Part shown: positions 36,132 to 43,629 of the stretch, piece after piece | How the letters are laid out: each line of letters begins with the position of its first letter | Position numbering within the stretch: position 1 is the stretch's first letter | Assembly: GCF_920984735.1 (NCBI RefSeq) | Contig: NZ_CAKLBU010000001.1 | Span: 248,001-312,000 of the forward strand | Reading direction: 5' to 3' | From: Pedobacter sp. Leaf250 | GTDB lineage: Bacteria; Bacteroidota; Bacteroidia; Sphingobacteriales; Sphingobacteriaceae | DNA: 64,000 bases | Program-made: the position numbers and the translations under genes | The notes under the pieces: model-generated | Told to the model about the DNA's origin: nothing | What the model saw: the letters and a program-made list of their open reading frames with translations, nothing else | The model's database searches: none

Positions 36132-36701
36132 ATGATAAAAAAGAAAGTAATTGTTGCGGTTACTGGTGCAAGCGGCTCTGTATATGCAAAGGTTTTGTTC
36201 GATCAATTGGAGAAATTAAAAGATCAGACTCAAGCTGTTGGTGTAGTGATGAGTGACAATGCAAAGGAAGTGTGGCAATTCGAACTTGGCAACCAAAATT
36301 ACAACGATTACCAGAATTTTAATTTCTATCATAAAAACGATTTTAATGCCCCATTTGCCTCTGGGTCTGCCAAATACGATACCATGATTATTGTACCTTG
36401 TTCTATGGGAACGCTGGGTAGAATTGCACATGGAATTTCTAATGATTTAATTTCAAGAGCGGCAGACGTTGTACTAAAAGAGCGTAGAAGACTTATTGCA
36501 GTGGTTCGTGATACACCTTTCAGCCTAATTCATATCAATAATATGAAAATAGTTATCGAAGCTGGGGGAATTATTTGCCCTGCTAACCCATCATTTTATA
36601 GTTTACCCAAAACTATAGAAGAAGTTGCAGGAACAGTAATTAGTCGCGTATTAGATCTGGCTGGTTTCGAGCAAGACAGTTATCGTTGGAATGAAAAGTA
36701 A
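36132..36701 (+). CDS. ubiX: UbiX family flavin prenyltransferase
   Basis: A 189-residue flavoprotein that attaches a dimethylallyl group to FMN to make prenyl-FMN, the cofactor of UbiD decarboxylases. Motifs: VAVTGASGSVYAKVL at the start, the PCSMGTLGRIAHGISNDLISRAADVVLKE-type core (residues about 93-121) and RDTPFSLIHINNM. The ATG at 36132 is used; an upstream in-frame TTG at 36096 would start inside the terminator T-run. A UbiD homologue is encoded at 58645-60480. Confidence 0.94.
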   Translation: MIKKKVIVAVTGASGSVYAKVLFDQLEKLKDQTQAVGVVMSDNAKEVWQFELGNQNYNDYQNFNFYHKNDFNAPFASGSAKYDTMIIVPCSMGTLGRIAHGISNDLISRAADVVLKERRRLIAVVRDTPFSLIHINNMKIVIEAGGIICPANPSFYSLPKTIEEVAGTVISRVLDLAGFEQDSYRWNEK

Positions 36702-36809
36702 AAAAATGATAAACTACAGTGACAATATAAATATTTCATCGAAATGTTAATTCACTGTAATTTACTATTCAACTCAAATCTCATATCCTAATACTCAAAT
36801 CTATTTTCA

Positions 36810-36817
36810 TATCTTTG
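36810..36817 (+). promoter_or_regulatory. mtaB: mtaB -7 box (TATCTTTG)
   Basis: TATCTTTG matches TAnnTTTG and ends 8 bases before the ATG, so the mRNA would have almost no leader. Confidence 0.5.
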
Positions 36818-36825
36818 CAGGCTCA

Positions 36826-38145
36826 ATGAAAAAGGTCGCATTTTATACATTAGGTTGTAAATTAAATTTCTCTGAAACTTCAACTATCGGTCGCTTATTT
36901 ACCGATGCAGGTTATGCTGTAGTTGAATTTCAAGATCAGGCCGATGTTTATGTGATTAATACTTGCTCTGTTACCGAGCATGCAGATAAAAAGTGCCGGA
37001 AAGTTGTTAAAGAAGCGTTAAAATATTCGCCAAACGCTTTTGTTACCATTGTTGGTTGCTATGCACAGTTAAAACCTCAAGAAATTGCCGAAATTGAAGG
37101 TGTTGATATGGTTTTGGGTGCTGCTGAAAAATTTCGCATTGTAGAGTATATTACCGATTTAACTAAAAATCCAAAGGCAGTTGTTCACCAACAAAATATT
37201 GAGAAGGTAAATCATAATTTTATTGCATCTTATTCCATTGGAGATAGAACCCGTACTTTCTTAAAAGTTCAAGATGGTTGCGATTATCCTTGTACCTATT
37301 GTACCATTCCGTTGGCACGTGGCGCAAGTCGCAGCGATACCATTGAAAATGTGGTGAATAGAGCTAAAATGATTGCTGAAGGTGGTGTAAAGGAAATTGT
37401 GCTCACCGGGGTAAATCTTGGTGATTTTGGCATCCGCAATGGTGAACGTGAAGATAAATTTTTTGATTTGGTTAAAGCTTTGGATGAAGTGGAGGGAATT
37501 GAAAGAATTCGTATCTCATCGATTGAGCCCAATCTATTAAGCAATGAAATTATAGAGTTTGTTTCTACATCAAAACGTTTTGTACCTCATTTTCATATTC
37601 CTTTACAGTCTGGTTCTGACAAAATTTTAGGCCTAATGCGCCGTCGTTACCGTACTAATTTATACATAGAGCGTGTAGCGAAAATTAAAGAGGTGATGCC
37701 ACATTGCTGTATTGGTGTTGATGTAATAGTTGGTTTTCCTGGGGAAACCAAAGAAGATTTTCTAGATACTTATCAATTTTTAAACCAACTTGATATTTCT
37801 TATCTGCATGTATTTACCTATTCCGAACGTGAATTAACGGTTGCGGCAGAAATGACGGGTGTTGTTCCTGGCAGCCAGCGAAATGAGCGTAGCAAAATGC
37901 TGCACATTCTTTCTGATAAAAAACGCAGGGCATTTTATGAATCACAAATAGGCAGCAATGCAGAAGTGCTTTTTGAAGCCGATCAAAAAATGGGATACAT
38001 GCATGGTTTTACAAAAAACTATGTTAAGGTACGTGCCAAATATGATCCAATTATGGTAAATGAACTAAAAGCAGTGAAGCTTTTGGAAATAACAGCCGAA
38101 GGTGAAGTTGAGGTAGCGGAACTCGAAACTGTTTATGCACATTAA
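36826..38145 (+). CDS. mtaB: tRNA (N6-threonylcarbamoyladenosine(37)-C2)-methylthiotransferase MtaB
   Basis: A 439-residue radical-SAM methylthiotransferase that converts t6A37 to ms2t6A37 in ANN-decoding tRNAs. The UPF0004 domain has three cysteines (LGCKLNFSET, INTCSVTE, VGCYAQL); the radical-SAM motif DGCDYPCTYC has Cys152, Cys156 and Cys159; a C-terminal TRAM-like segment follows. The GCKLN start distinguishes it from MiaB and RimO. Monocistronic. Confidence 0.93.
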   Translation: MKKVAFYTLGCKLNFSETSTIGRLFTDAGYAVVEFQDQADVYVINTCSVTEHADKKCRKVVKEALKYSPNAFVTIVGCYAQLKPQEIAEIEGVDMVLGAAEKFRIVEYITDLTKNPKAVVHQQNIEKVNHNFIASYSIGDRTRTFLKVQDGCDYPCTYCTIPLARGASRSDTIENVVNRAKMIAEGGVKEIVLTGVNLGDFGIRNGEREDKFFDLVKALDEVEGIERIRISSIEPNLLSNEIIEFVSTSKRFVPHFHIPLQSGSDKILGLMRRRYRTNLYIERVAKIKEVMPHCCIGVDVIVGFPGETKEDFLDTYQFLNQLDISYLHVFTYSERELTVAAEMTGVVPGSQRNERSKMLHILSDKKRRAFYESQIGSNAEVLFEADQKMGYMHGFTKNYVKVRAKYDPIMVNELKAVKLLEITAEGEVEVAELETVYAH

Positions 38146-38298
38146 GTAGTATCCAGTATCAAGTAATTAGTATCTATTATCAAGAAGTGGAAGGCTTAGG
38201 TTTTCGCGTCTGTCTTTTATTTTTGGTCTTTAGTCTTTTACCTTAAACTCTTCATCTTTCCTACCTTATTCAGCCTTTCAGCTTTGGTCTTTCTTTGC
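38146..38298 (+). repeat. degenerate low-complexity intergenic repeat
   Basis: The 5' part repeats AGTATC/AAGTA-like words (38151-38182); the 3' part is a T/C-rich run of GTCTTT- and CCTT-like words (38205-38297). It encodes nothing visible. Its 3' end holds TATCTTCG (38299-38306), one mismatch from TAnnTTTG, just before lgt. Confidence 0.5.
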
Positions 38299-38321
38299 TA
38301 TCTTCGCAACAAATAATTTTT

Positions 38322-39470
38322 ATGTTTCCTACCGTTTCGCATTTTTTAGAATATTTATTTGGCATTAATCTGCCGCTACCTTTCAATACTTTCGGTGTAT
38401 TTGTTGCCATTGCTTTTATAGCGGGTTATTGGGCCTTTACTAAAGAGTTGAAACGCAAAGAAGCTTTGGGAATTCTTCACCCAATAAAGAAAACTGTAGT
38501 GCTGGGTAAACCTGCAACCACATCAGAAATTATAATGAATGCGCTTTTTGGATTTATTATTGGCTATAAGCTGGTGTATGCGCTGCTAAACTATTCGCTT
38601 TTTGTAAGCGATGCGCAATCTATTTTAATGTCGGCAAAGGGTAACATTATTGGCGGCCTTTTTTTTGCTGGATTATTTGCTTACTGGGATTATAAAGAAA
38701 AAGAAAAAAATAAATTAGATAAGCCAAAAGAAACCCAAGTTATCGTTCACCCATATCAGTTAATGAGTAATTTAATTGTGTGGGCAGCAATTTGGGGCTT
38801 TTTGGGTGCGAAATTTTTTGATAACCTAGAGTATTGGGATGATTTTGTTAAAAATCCAATTGAGCGGTTATTATCTTTTAGCGGCTTAACATTTTACGGT
38901 GGTTTAATTTGTGGTGGTGCAGCTGTACTTATTATTGCCAAGAGAAACGGAATCAAACCCTTACATATGCTCGATGTTGGCGGACCAGGTATGATGCTGG
39001 CTTATGCAGTCGGCCGTATCGGTTGTCATTTATCTGGTGATGGCGATTGGGGAATTGTAAATCCAAATCCAAAACCTTTCACTTGGTTACCAGATTGGTT
39101 ATGGTCTTACACATATCCAAACAATGTAGTAGGCGAAGGCGTACCAATTCCAGGTTGTACGGGCAAATTTTGTAATGAGTTGGCTCAAGGCGTTTATCCT
39201 ACACCTTTATATGAAGTAATTATTTGTTTAATTCTCTTCGCTTTCTTGTGGAGCATTCGCGATAAAATAAAGGCACCAGGTTTAATGTTCGGTATTTACA
39301 TGATCTTAAATGGTGTTGAACGTTTCTGTATCGAATTATATAGAGTCAATTCTAAATATCATGTTTTCGGTTTATCTTTTACCCAAGCTGAAATGATTGC
39401 CACATTTTTAGTACTAGGCGGCATTGCTTTAAGTGCTTATGCCTTAAGAAATAAGAATCAATTGGCTTAA
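38322..39470 (+). CDS. lgt: prolipoprotein diacylglyceryl transferase Lgt
   Basis: A 382-residue inner-membrane enzyme that transfers diacylglycerol from phosphatidylglycerol to the lipobox Cys of prolipoproteins. Several TM helices and the Lgt signature AYAVGRIGCHLSGDGDWG are visible, together with TPLYEVIICLILF and GVERFCIELYR at the C-terminal helices. It is longer than the 270-290 residues of E. coli Lgt because of a cytoplasmic insert (about residues 120-150), which is common in Bacteroidota. The ATG at 38322 is preferred to an upstream TTG at 38295. It serves the many lipoproteins in this window. Confidence 0.93.
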   Translation: MFPTVSHFLEYLFGINLPLPFNTFGVFVAIAFIAGYWAFTKELKRKEALGILHPIKKTVVLGKPATTSEIIMNALFGFIIGYKLVYALLNYSLFVSDAQSILMSAKGNIIGGLFFAGLFAYWDYKEKEKNKLDKPKETQVIVHPYQLMSNLIVWAAIWGFLGAKFFDNLEYWDDFVKNPIERLLSFSGLTFYGGLICGGAAVLIIAKRNGIKPLHMLDVGGPGMMLAYAVGRIGCHLSGDGDWGIVNPNPKPFTWLPDWLWSYTYPNNVVGEGVPIPGCTGKFCNELAQGVYPTPLYEVIICLILFAFLWSIRDKIKAPGLMFGIYMILNGVERFCIELYRVNSKYHVFGLSFTQAEMIATFLVLGGIALSAYALRNKNQLA

Positions 39471-39530
39471 ATAGGTTCAGTAAATTTCATTTTAAAGCCA
39501 ACAACCTTTAAAGGGTTTTGTTAAATAACT

Positions 39531-40322
39531 ATGAATTACGAGTTACTATGCACTAAGGTTTCATCAATTGTTAAACTTACCGGAAATTTTATCCGTAAGG
39601 AAGCTATGCAATTTGATGCCAATAAAATTGAGTACAAAGGGTTAAATGATATGGTTTCTTATGTTGATAAAACAGCAGAACAGAAACTGGTTCAAAATTT
39701 GGAAAAATTAATTCCTGATGCGGGTTTTATTACTGAAGAGAAAACAATAAGCAGAGTAGGAAAAACTTACACCTGGATTATTGATCCTTTAGATGGAACC
39801 ACAAATTTTATACATGGAATACCGGCATATGGAATTAGCGTTGCCCTTTACGAGGATGGATTGCCGGTTATAGGCGTTGTTTACGAACTTAACAGAGGTG
39901 AGATGTTTTATTCATACAAAGGTGGCAAGGCATTTATGAATAAGAAAGAAATACACGTTTCTGTAAATCCTGATTTAAAATCGAGTTTACTGGCTACAGG
40001 ATTTCCTTATTATCAGTTTGAAAAGCAGGCGCAATATTTAAAACTGCTGGAAGAGATGATGCAAAAAAGCCATGGTGTTCGCCGAATTGGTGCTGCTGCT
40101 ATTGATTTGGTGTATACCGCTTGCGGCCGTTTCGATACTTTTTTTGAATACAATTTGCAACAATGGGATTTCGCTGCTGGTTGTTTCATAGTCCAGCAAG
40201 CAGGCGGAGAAGTTTTCGATTTTTCCGGAGGAAATGATTATTTCGAGAAACGAGAAATATTAGCCACCAATGGCAAGCTTACCAAAGAAATGCTCATCGC
40301 GATAAGTAAGCATTTTAGCTGA
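39531..40322 (+). CDS. inositol monophosphatase family protein (SuhB-like)
   Basis: A 263-residue Mg-dependent phosphatase with the family motifs in order: the metal-binding Glu in GFITEEKT, IDPLDGTTNFIHG (residues about 84-96) and WDFAAGCFIVQQAGG near the C-terminus. Substrates may be inositol monophosphate, other sugar phosphates or PAP; the sequence does not decide. Length is normal. Confidence 0.92.
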   Translation: MNYELLCTKVSSIVKLTGNFIRKEAMQFDANKIEYKGLNDMVSYVDKTAEQKLVQNLEKLIPDAGFITEEKTISRVGKTYTWIIDPLDGTTNFIHGIPAYGISVALYEDGLPVIGVVYELNRGEMFYSYKGGKAFMNKKEIHVSVNPDLKSSLLATGFPYYQFEKQAQYLKLLEEMMQKSHGVRRIGAAAIDLVYTACGRFDTFFEYNLQQWDFAAGCFIVQQAGGEVFDFSGGNDYFEKREILATNGKLTKEMLIAISKHFS

Positions 40323-40338
40323 TAAAAATGTTTTATAT

Positions 40339-40371
40339 AACAAAGGCTCAATTGTTTATTGAGCCTCTGTT
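40339..40371. terminator. bidirectional terminator between the suhB-like gene and nfu
   Basis: A 9-bp stem AGGCTCAAT (40344-40352) with ATTGAGCCT (40358-40366), 5-base loop, extended by four more pairs after one mismatch. It lies between convergent genes. Confidence 0.75.
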
Positions 40372-40396
40372 ACTATTACTTATAAAAATATGCTTT

Positions 40397-40948
40397 TTAT
40401 AAAGCCTCAGATACAACATCCGTAACTTCAGGAACCATTCTTTGTAATAAATTTTGGATTCCTGATTTAAGCGTGATGGTAGATGATGGACAACCACTAC
40501 AAGAACCTCTTAATTCAACAGTTACAACACCTTCATCAAAAGATTTATAGGTAATTGCACCGCCATCCTGCTCAACAGCCGGACGAACATAATCGTGCAA
40601 AATCTGCTGAATTTTAATTTCAGTTTCCGAACCTTCAAAAGCTGGTGCTTCTTCTGCACTGGCTTCTTTGATTTTTAATTCAGATTCTACAGCACCTTTA
40701 ACAAATTCTTTTAAAATAGCTTCTATATCACTCCAGTCTGCATCATCAGTTTTAGTGATGGTTACAAAGTTACTGGCGAAAAACACACCAGAAACAAAAT
40801 TGAACTTGAATAATTCTTTTGCAAATGGAGAATGCTCTGCGCTTTCTTTAGTTGCAAAATCTTCACTTCCGTTTATCAATAACTTATTAACCATGAATTT
40901 CATGGTTGCTGGATTTGGAGTTTGTTCTGTATATACGTTAATCGTCAT
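40397..40948 (-). CDS. NifU-like Fe-S scaffold/carrier protein (Nfu)
   Basis: A 183-residue two-domain protein. The N-terminal Nfu_N domain (TPNPATMKFMVN; ELFKFNFVSGVFFASNFVTITK) resembles human/yeast Nfu1; the C-terminal NifU domain carries the CxxC cluster site GSCSGCPSSTITLK. It delivers 4Fe-4S clusters to target enzymes in the cytoplasm. The architecture is the usual one for Bacteroidota. Confidence 0.93.
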   Translation of the reverse strand: MTINVYTEQTPNPATMKFMVNKLLINGSEDFATKESAEHSPFAKELFKFNFVSGVFFASNFVTITKTDDADWSDIEAILKEFVKGAVESELKIKEASAEEAPAFEGSETEIKIQQILHDYVRPAVEQDGGAITYKSFDEGVVTVELRGSCSGCPSSTITLKSGIQNLLQRMVPEVTDVVSEAL

Positions 40949-41035
40949 GTCTTAATCAATTTGAATAAACAAAATTAACAATTACTCACAAATAAAACTT
41001 TGGTATGCTGTCTGTTTAGCGTCAATTTAATTTCA

Positions 41036-42382
41036 CTAAAAAACACCTGTGTAATTAAATGGTGTAATGGTTCTCAATTGTGTTTTTATTTCTTCTGATA
41101 CCGCTAAACCTTCAATAAAATCTGCAATACTAGCTGCATTTATCTTTGCGTTAGTTCTGGTTAATTCTTTTAATGCTTCATAAGGGTTTGGGAAATTCTC
41201 TCTACGTAGAACAGTTTGAATTGCTTCTGCCACTACAGCCCAGTTATCATCCAGGTCTGCATGTAGCGCAGCTTCGTTTAAAAGTATTTTGTTTAATCCT
41301 CGTAAAGTTGAGTTTATGGCAATTAAGGTGTGGCCGAATGGAACACCAATATTTCTTAACACAGTAGAATCTGTCAAATCTCTTTGTAAACGCGAAATAG
41401 GAAGTTTCGCAGCGAAAAACTCGAACAATGCATTTGCAATCCCAGCATTTCCTTCAGCATTTTCAAAATCAATAGGATTTACTTTGTGCGGCATGGCCGA
41501 TGAACCAATTTCTCCCGCCTTGATCTTTTGCTTGAAATAATTCTTCGAAATGTATGTCCAAATGTCGCGATCTAAATCGATAATGATATTATTGATGCGT
41601 TTTAAAGCATCACACTGTGCCGCAAATTGATCGTAATGTTCAATTTGTGTGGTATGCTGTGCCCTGGTTAAGCCTAAAGTTTCATTTACCAATTTGTTTG
41701 AAAAATCCACCCAGTTTACCTTCGGAAAGGCGATATGGTGAGCGTTGAAATTTCCGGTTGCACCACCAAATTTGGCACTGTTTGGTATTGCCTTTAGTGC
41801 TTCAACCTGAATGCTTAACCGCTCCGCAAAAACCAGAAATTCTTTACCAAGTTTGGTAGGAGAGGCCGGCTGACCATGGGTATGAGCCAACATTGGAATA
41901 TCTTTCCATTCACTAGCCAAGCCATTAATCTTTTCTATTAATGAAGCTATTGCTGGATAATAGCTCTCGTTCAAAGCCAATTTTACCGAATAAGGAATGG
42001 CCGTATTGTTAATATCTTGAGAAGTTAATCCAAAGTGGATAAATTCTTTATAATCCTGTAAAGAAAGGTGATCGAATTTAGATTTGATAAAATACTCTAC
42101 AGCTTTAACGTCGTGATTGGTCACCTTTTCGGTTTCCTTAATTTCTAGTGCATCAACCTCTGAAAAATTTTCATGAATTTTACGAAGTTGGCTGTAAAGC
42201 GATCTGTCGAAATTTTCTAAACCAGGTAAATTGATTTCGCATAATGCAATGAAATATTCAATTTCTACAAAAACACGATATTTTATTAGCGCTTCTTCAG
42301 AAAAATAGTTGGCTAAATTTTCGGTAGTTTTTCTGTAACGACCATCAACAGGTGAAATTGCTTGTAGCGAAGTTAAATTCAT
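41036..42382 (-). CDS. purB: adenylosuccinate lyase PurB
   Basis: A 448-residue fumarase/aspartase-superfamily lyase acting twice in purine synthesis (SAICAR to AICAR; adenylosuccinate to AMP, each releasing fumarate). It has the signature GSSAMPHKVNPIDFEN with the catalytic mobile-loop Ser, the His-containing TSQDINNT and LAHTHGQPASPTKLGK segments, and normal length. Its promoter box lies at 42405-42412. Confidence 0.96.
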   Translation of the reverse strand: MNLTSLQAISPVDGRYRKTTENLANYFSEEALIKYRVFVEIEYFIALCEINLPGLENFDRSLYSQLRKIHENFSEVDALEIKETEKVTNHDVKAVEYFIKSKFDHLSLQDYKEFIHFGLTSQDINNTAIPYSVKLALNESYYPAIASLIEKINGLASEWKDIPMLAHTHGQPASPTKLGKEFLVFAERLSIQVEALKAIPNSAKFGGATGNFNAHHIAFPKVNWVDFSNKLVNETLGLTRAQHTTQIEHYDQFAAQCDALKRINNIIIDLDRDIWTYISKNYFKQKIKAGEIGSSAMPHKVNPIDFENAEGNAGIANALFEFFAAKLPISRLQRDLTDSTVLRNIGVPFGHTLIAINSTLRGLNKILLNEAALHADLDDNWAVVAEAIQTVLRRENFPNPYEALKELTRTNAKINAASIADFIEGLAVSEEIKTQLRTITPFNYTGVF

Positions 42383-42404
42383 TATGTAGATTATAATTTT
42401 GCCG

Positions 42405-42412
42405 CAAATTTA
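42405..42412 (-). promoter_or_regulatory. purB: purB -7 box (TAAATTTG)
   Basis: TAAATTTG on the minus strand fits TAnnTTTG and gives a leader of about 16 nt to the purB ATG. Confidence 0.5.
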
Positions 42413-42497
42413 CTACAATTGATGGATTTACAGGGTTTATATCTAAGAAATTTTAGCTTTGATTTAGTTAAATCATAAATTTAATCTTTCAAACAAA

Positions 42498-42530
42498 AAA
42501 ATCCTTAGTTCAATTTGAACTGAGGATTTT
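42498..42530 (-). terminator. terminator downstream of lipoprotein copy A
   Basis: A 14-bp stem (42498-42511 with 42517-42530, one G-U pair), 5-base loop, A/T-flanked. It separates the lipoprotein gene from the purB promoter. Confidence 0.8.
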
Positions 42531-42551
42531 ATGGTATAAAAAAACTTTTAC

Positions 42552-42749
42552 TTATTTTTTTACAACGGTAGTATCAGTTTTAACAACTGTATCAGCTACA
42601 GTAGTGTCAGTTTTAACAGTTGTATCAGCAGTGATAGTTGTATCAGCGCCTAAAGTATCAGTACCTTCACCTTTTTTTTCTGAAGTACAAGCTGCAACTG
42701 ATAAAGATAAAGCGATAGCTAAAAAGCCTAATTTGAATGCATTTTTCAT
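42552..42749 (-). CDS. small Thr/Asp-rich lipoprotein, tandem copy A
   Basis: A 65-residue lipoprotein: basic N-terminus, hydrophobic core and lipobox SVAAC with Cys21. The mature 45 residues are low complexity, built from DTTxxx units (DTTITADTTVKTDTTVADT), with little hydrophobicity, so they are probably disordered and exposed at the membrane surface. It differs from copy B by Thr22 in place of Asn. A sigma-type promoter (42787-42815) shared with copies B and C and with the ECF sigma gene lies upstream. Function unknown. Confidence 0.85.
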   Translation of the reverse strand: MKNAFKLGFLAIALSLSVAACTSEKKGEGTDTLGADTTITADTTVKTDTTVADTVVKTDTTVVKK

Positions 42750-42786
42750 TTTGATTTTGTTTAGGGTTATTTATTAAGTTTCAGTC

Positions 42787-42815
42787 TTTATACTTAAAAC
42801 AGGAAAAGGTAACCC
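42787..42815 (-). promoter_or_regulatory. ECF-type promoter of lipoprotein copy A
   Basis: On the minus strand GGGTTAC (42809-42815), a 14-base spacer and AGTATAAA (42787-42794). Same layout as the four other sites of this locus; the -10 is the weakest match. Leader about 30 nt. Confidence 0.6.
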
Positions 42816-42834
42816 TAAAAATAAATTTTAAATA

Positions 42835-42870
42835 AAAAGAGCTTCAATTAATTAAAATTGAAGCTCTTTT
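42835..42870 (-). terminator. terminator of lipoprotein copy B
   Basis: A 15-bp perfect stem (42835-42849 with 42856-42870), 6-base loop, with A/T runs at the ends. Confidence 0.85.
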
Positions 42871-42889
42871 ATATGATTTTAACTTTTAC

Positions 42890-43087
42890 TTATTTTTTTA
42901 CAACAGTAGTATCAGTTTTAACAACTGTATCAGCTACAGTAGTATCAGTTTTAACAGTAGTATCAGCAGTGATAGTAGTATCAGCACCTAAAGTATCAGT
43001 ACCTTCGCCTTTTTTTTCTGAGTTACAAGCAGCAACTGATAAAGATAAAGCGATAGCTAAAAAGCCTAATTTGAATGCATTTTTCAT
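42890..43087 (-). CDS. small Thr/Asp-rich lipoprotein, tandem copy B
   Basis: A 65-residue lipoprotein, identical to copy A except for Asn instead of Thr after the lipobox Cys21. Signal peptide, lipobox SVAAC and the DTT-repeat tail are unchanged. It has its own ECF-type promoter and its own terminator, so it can be expressed independently. The opposite strand holds an ORF of similar length that is only a shadow of the repeats. Confidence 0.85.
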   Translation of the reverse strand: MKNAFKLGFLAIALSLSVAACNSEKKGEGTDTLGADTTITADTTVKTDTTVADTVVKTDTTVVKK

Positions 43088-43122
43088 TTGAAATTTCGTT
43101 TTAGTGATTAATTAATTTACAC

Positions 43123-43151
43123 TTAATACAGTAAATAAAAAAAGGTAACCC
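43123..43151 (-). promoter_or_regulatory. ECF-type promoter of lipoprotein copy B
   Basis: On the minus strand GGGTTAC (43145-43151), 14-base spacer, TGTATTAA (43123-43130). Confidence 0.65.
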
Positions 43152-43172
43152 GCAAAATTGAAAAAAAAATAA

Positions 43173-43206
43173 AAAAAGCTTCAAACCATAAGGAATGAAG
43201 CTTTTT
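43173..43206 (-). terminator. terminator of lipoprotein copy C
   Basis: An 11-bp perfect stem AAAAAGCTTCA (43173-43183) with TGAAGCTTTTT (43196-43206), 12-base loop. Confidence 0.8.
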
Positions 43207-43227
43207 ATATTTTTATTAGACTATTAA

Positions 43228-43425
43228 CTAGTGTTTTACAACAGTAGTATCAGTTTTAACAACTGTATCAGCAACAGTAGTATCAGCTTTAACTGTAGTA
43301 TCAGCAGTGATTGTAGTATCAGCACCTAAAGTATCTGTACCTTCAGCTTTTTTCTCTGAATTACAAGCAACAACTGATAAAGATAAAGCGATAGCTAAAA
43401 AGCCTAATTTGAATGCATTTTTCAT
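43228..43425 (-). CDS. small Thr/Asp-rich lipoprotein, tandem copy C
   Basis: A 65-residue lipoprotein, the most divergent of the three: lipobox SVVAC (Cys21), EKKAEG for EKKGEG, VKADTT for VKTDTT and a terminal His instead of Lys. It is nearest to the divergent sigma gene. It has the shared ECF-type promoter and in addition a housekeeping-like TACCTTTG box (43468-43475) inside the spacer, so it may have basal expression that the other copies lack. Confidence 0.85.
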   Translation of the reverse strand: MKNAFKLGFLAIALSLSVVACNSEKKAEGTDTLGADTTITADTTVKADTTVADTVVKTDTTVVKH

Positions 43426-43458
43426 TTTTGAATTTTTTTTAAGTAATTAATTTTCTTG

Positions 43459-43487
43459 TTAATGCCGCAAAGGTAAAAAGGTAACCC
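43459..43487 (-). promoter_or_regulatory. dual promoter of lipoprotein copy C
   Basis: On the minus strand GGGTTAC (43481-43487), 14-base spacer, GGCATTAA (43459-43466). The spacer also contains TACCTTTG (43468-43475), a TAnnTTTG box. Confidence 0.6.
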
Positions 43488-43528
43488 AACAATTTTTAAA
43501 AAAATGAAAATATTTTTTCATGCATATT

Positions 43529-43558
43529 GGGTTACCCTAAATCTTATCAACGTATTAA
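43529..43558 (+). promoter_or_regulatory. distal ECF-type promoter P1 of the sigma gene
   Basis: GGGTTAC (43529-43535), 15-base spacer, CGTATTAA (43551-43558). It would give a leader of about 65 nt before the GTG start at 43630. Confidence 0.6.
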
Positions 43559-43597
43559 CCAATGATAGTTGCTATAAATATTTTTTTATCTAATATT

Positions 43598-43626
43598 GGG
43601 TTACTATTTTTAGAAAAACGTATTAA
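43598..43626 (+). promoter_or_regulatory. proximal ECF-type promoter P2 of the sigma gene
   Basis: GGGTTAC (43598-43604), 14-base spacer, CGTATTAA (43619-43626). Transcription would begin at about the GTG start codon itself (43630), so its transcript would be leaderless or would need another start. Confidence 0.6.
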
Positions 43627-43629
43627 CGG

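Larger units (their letters stand above)
42552..43487 (-). repeat. three tandem 338-bp gene cassettes (promoter, lipoprotein gene, terminator)
   Basis: The start codons of the three 65-codon genes (42749, 43087, 43425) are spaced by exactly 338 bases. Coding sequences are nearly identical, whereas the intergenic parts have diverged apart from the GTAACCC element, its spacing and a terminator hairpin whose sequence differs from copy to copy. Confidence 0.85.

Noticed and set aside
42858-43091. Hydrophobic 77-residue ORF on the plus strand across lipoprotein copy B
   Set aside because: It is the antisense shadow of the DTT-repeat gene, which has a lipobox, a promoter and two paralogues. The shadow has none of these.
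42552-43425. Tandem 338-bp repeats considered as a CRISPR-like or mobile array
   Set aside because: The units are complete genes with promoter and terminator; there are no short repeat-spacer units and no transposase.
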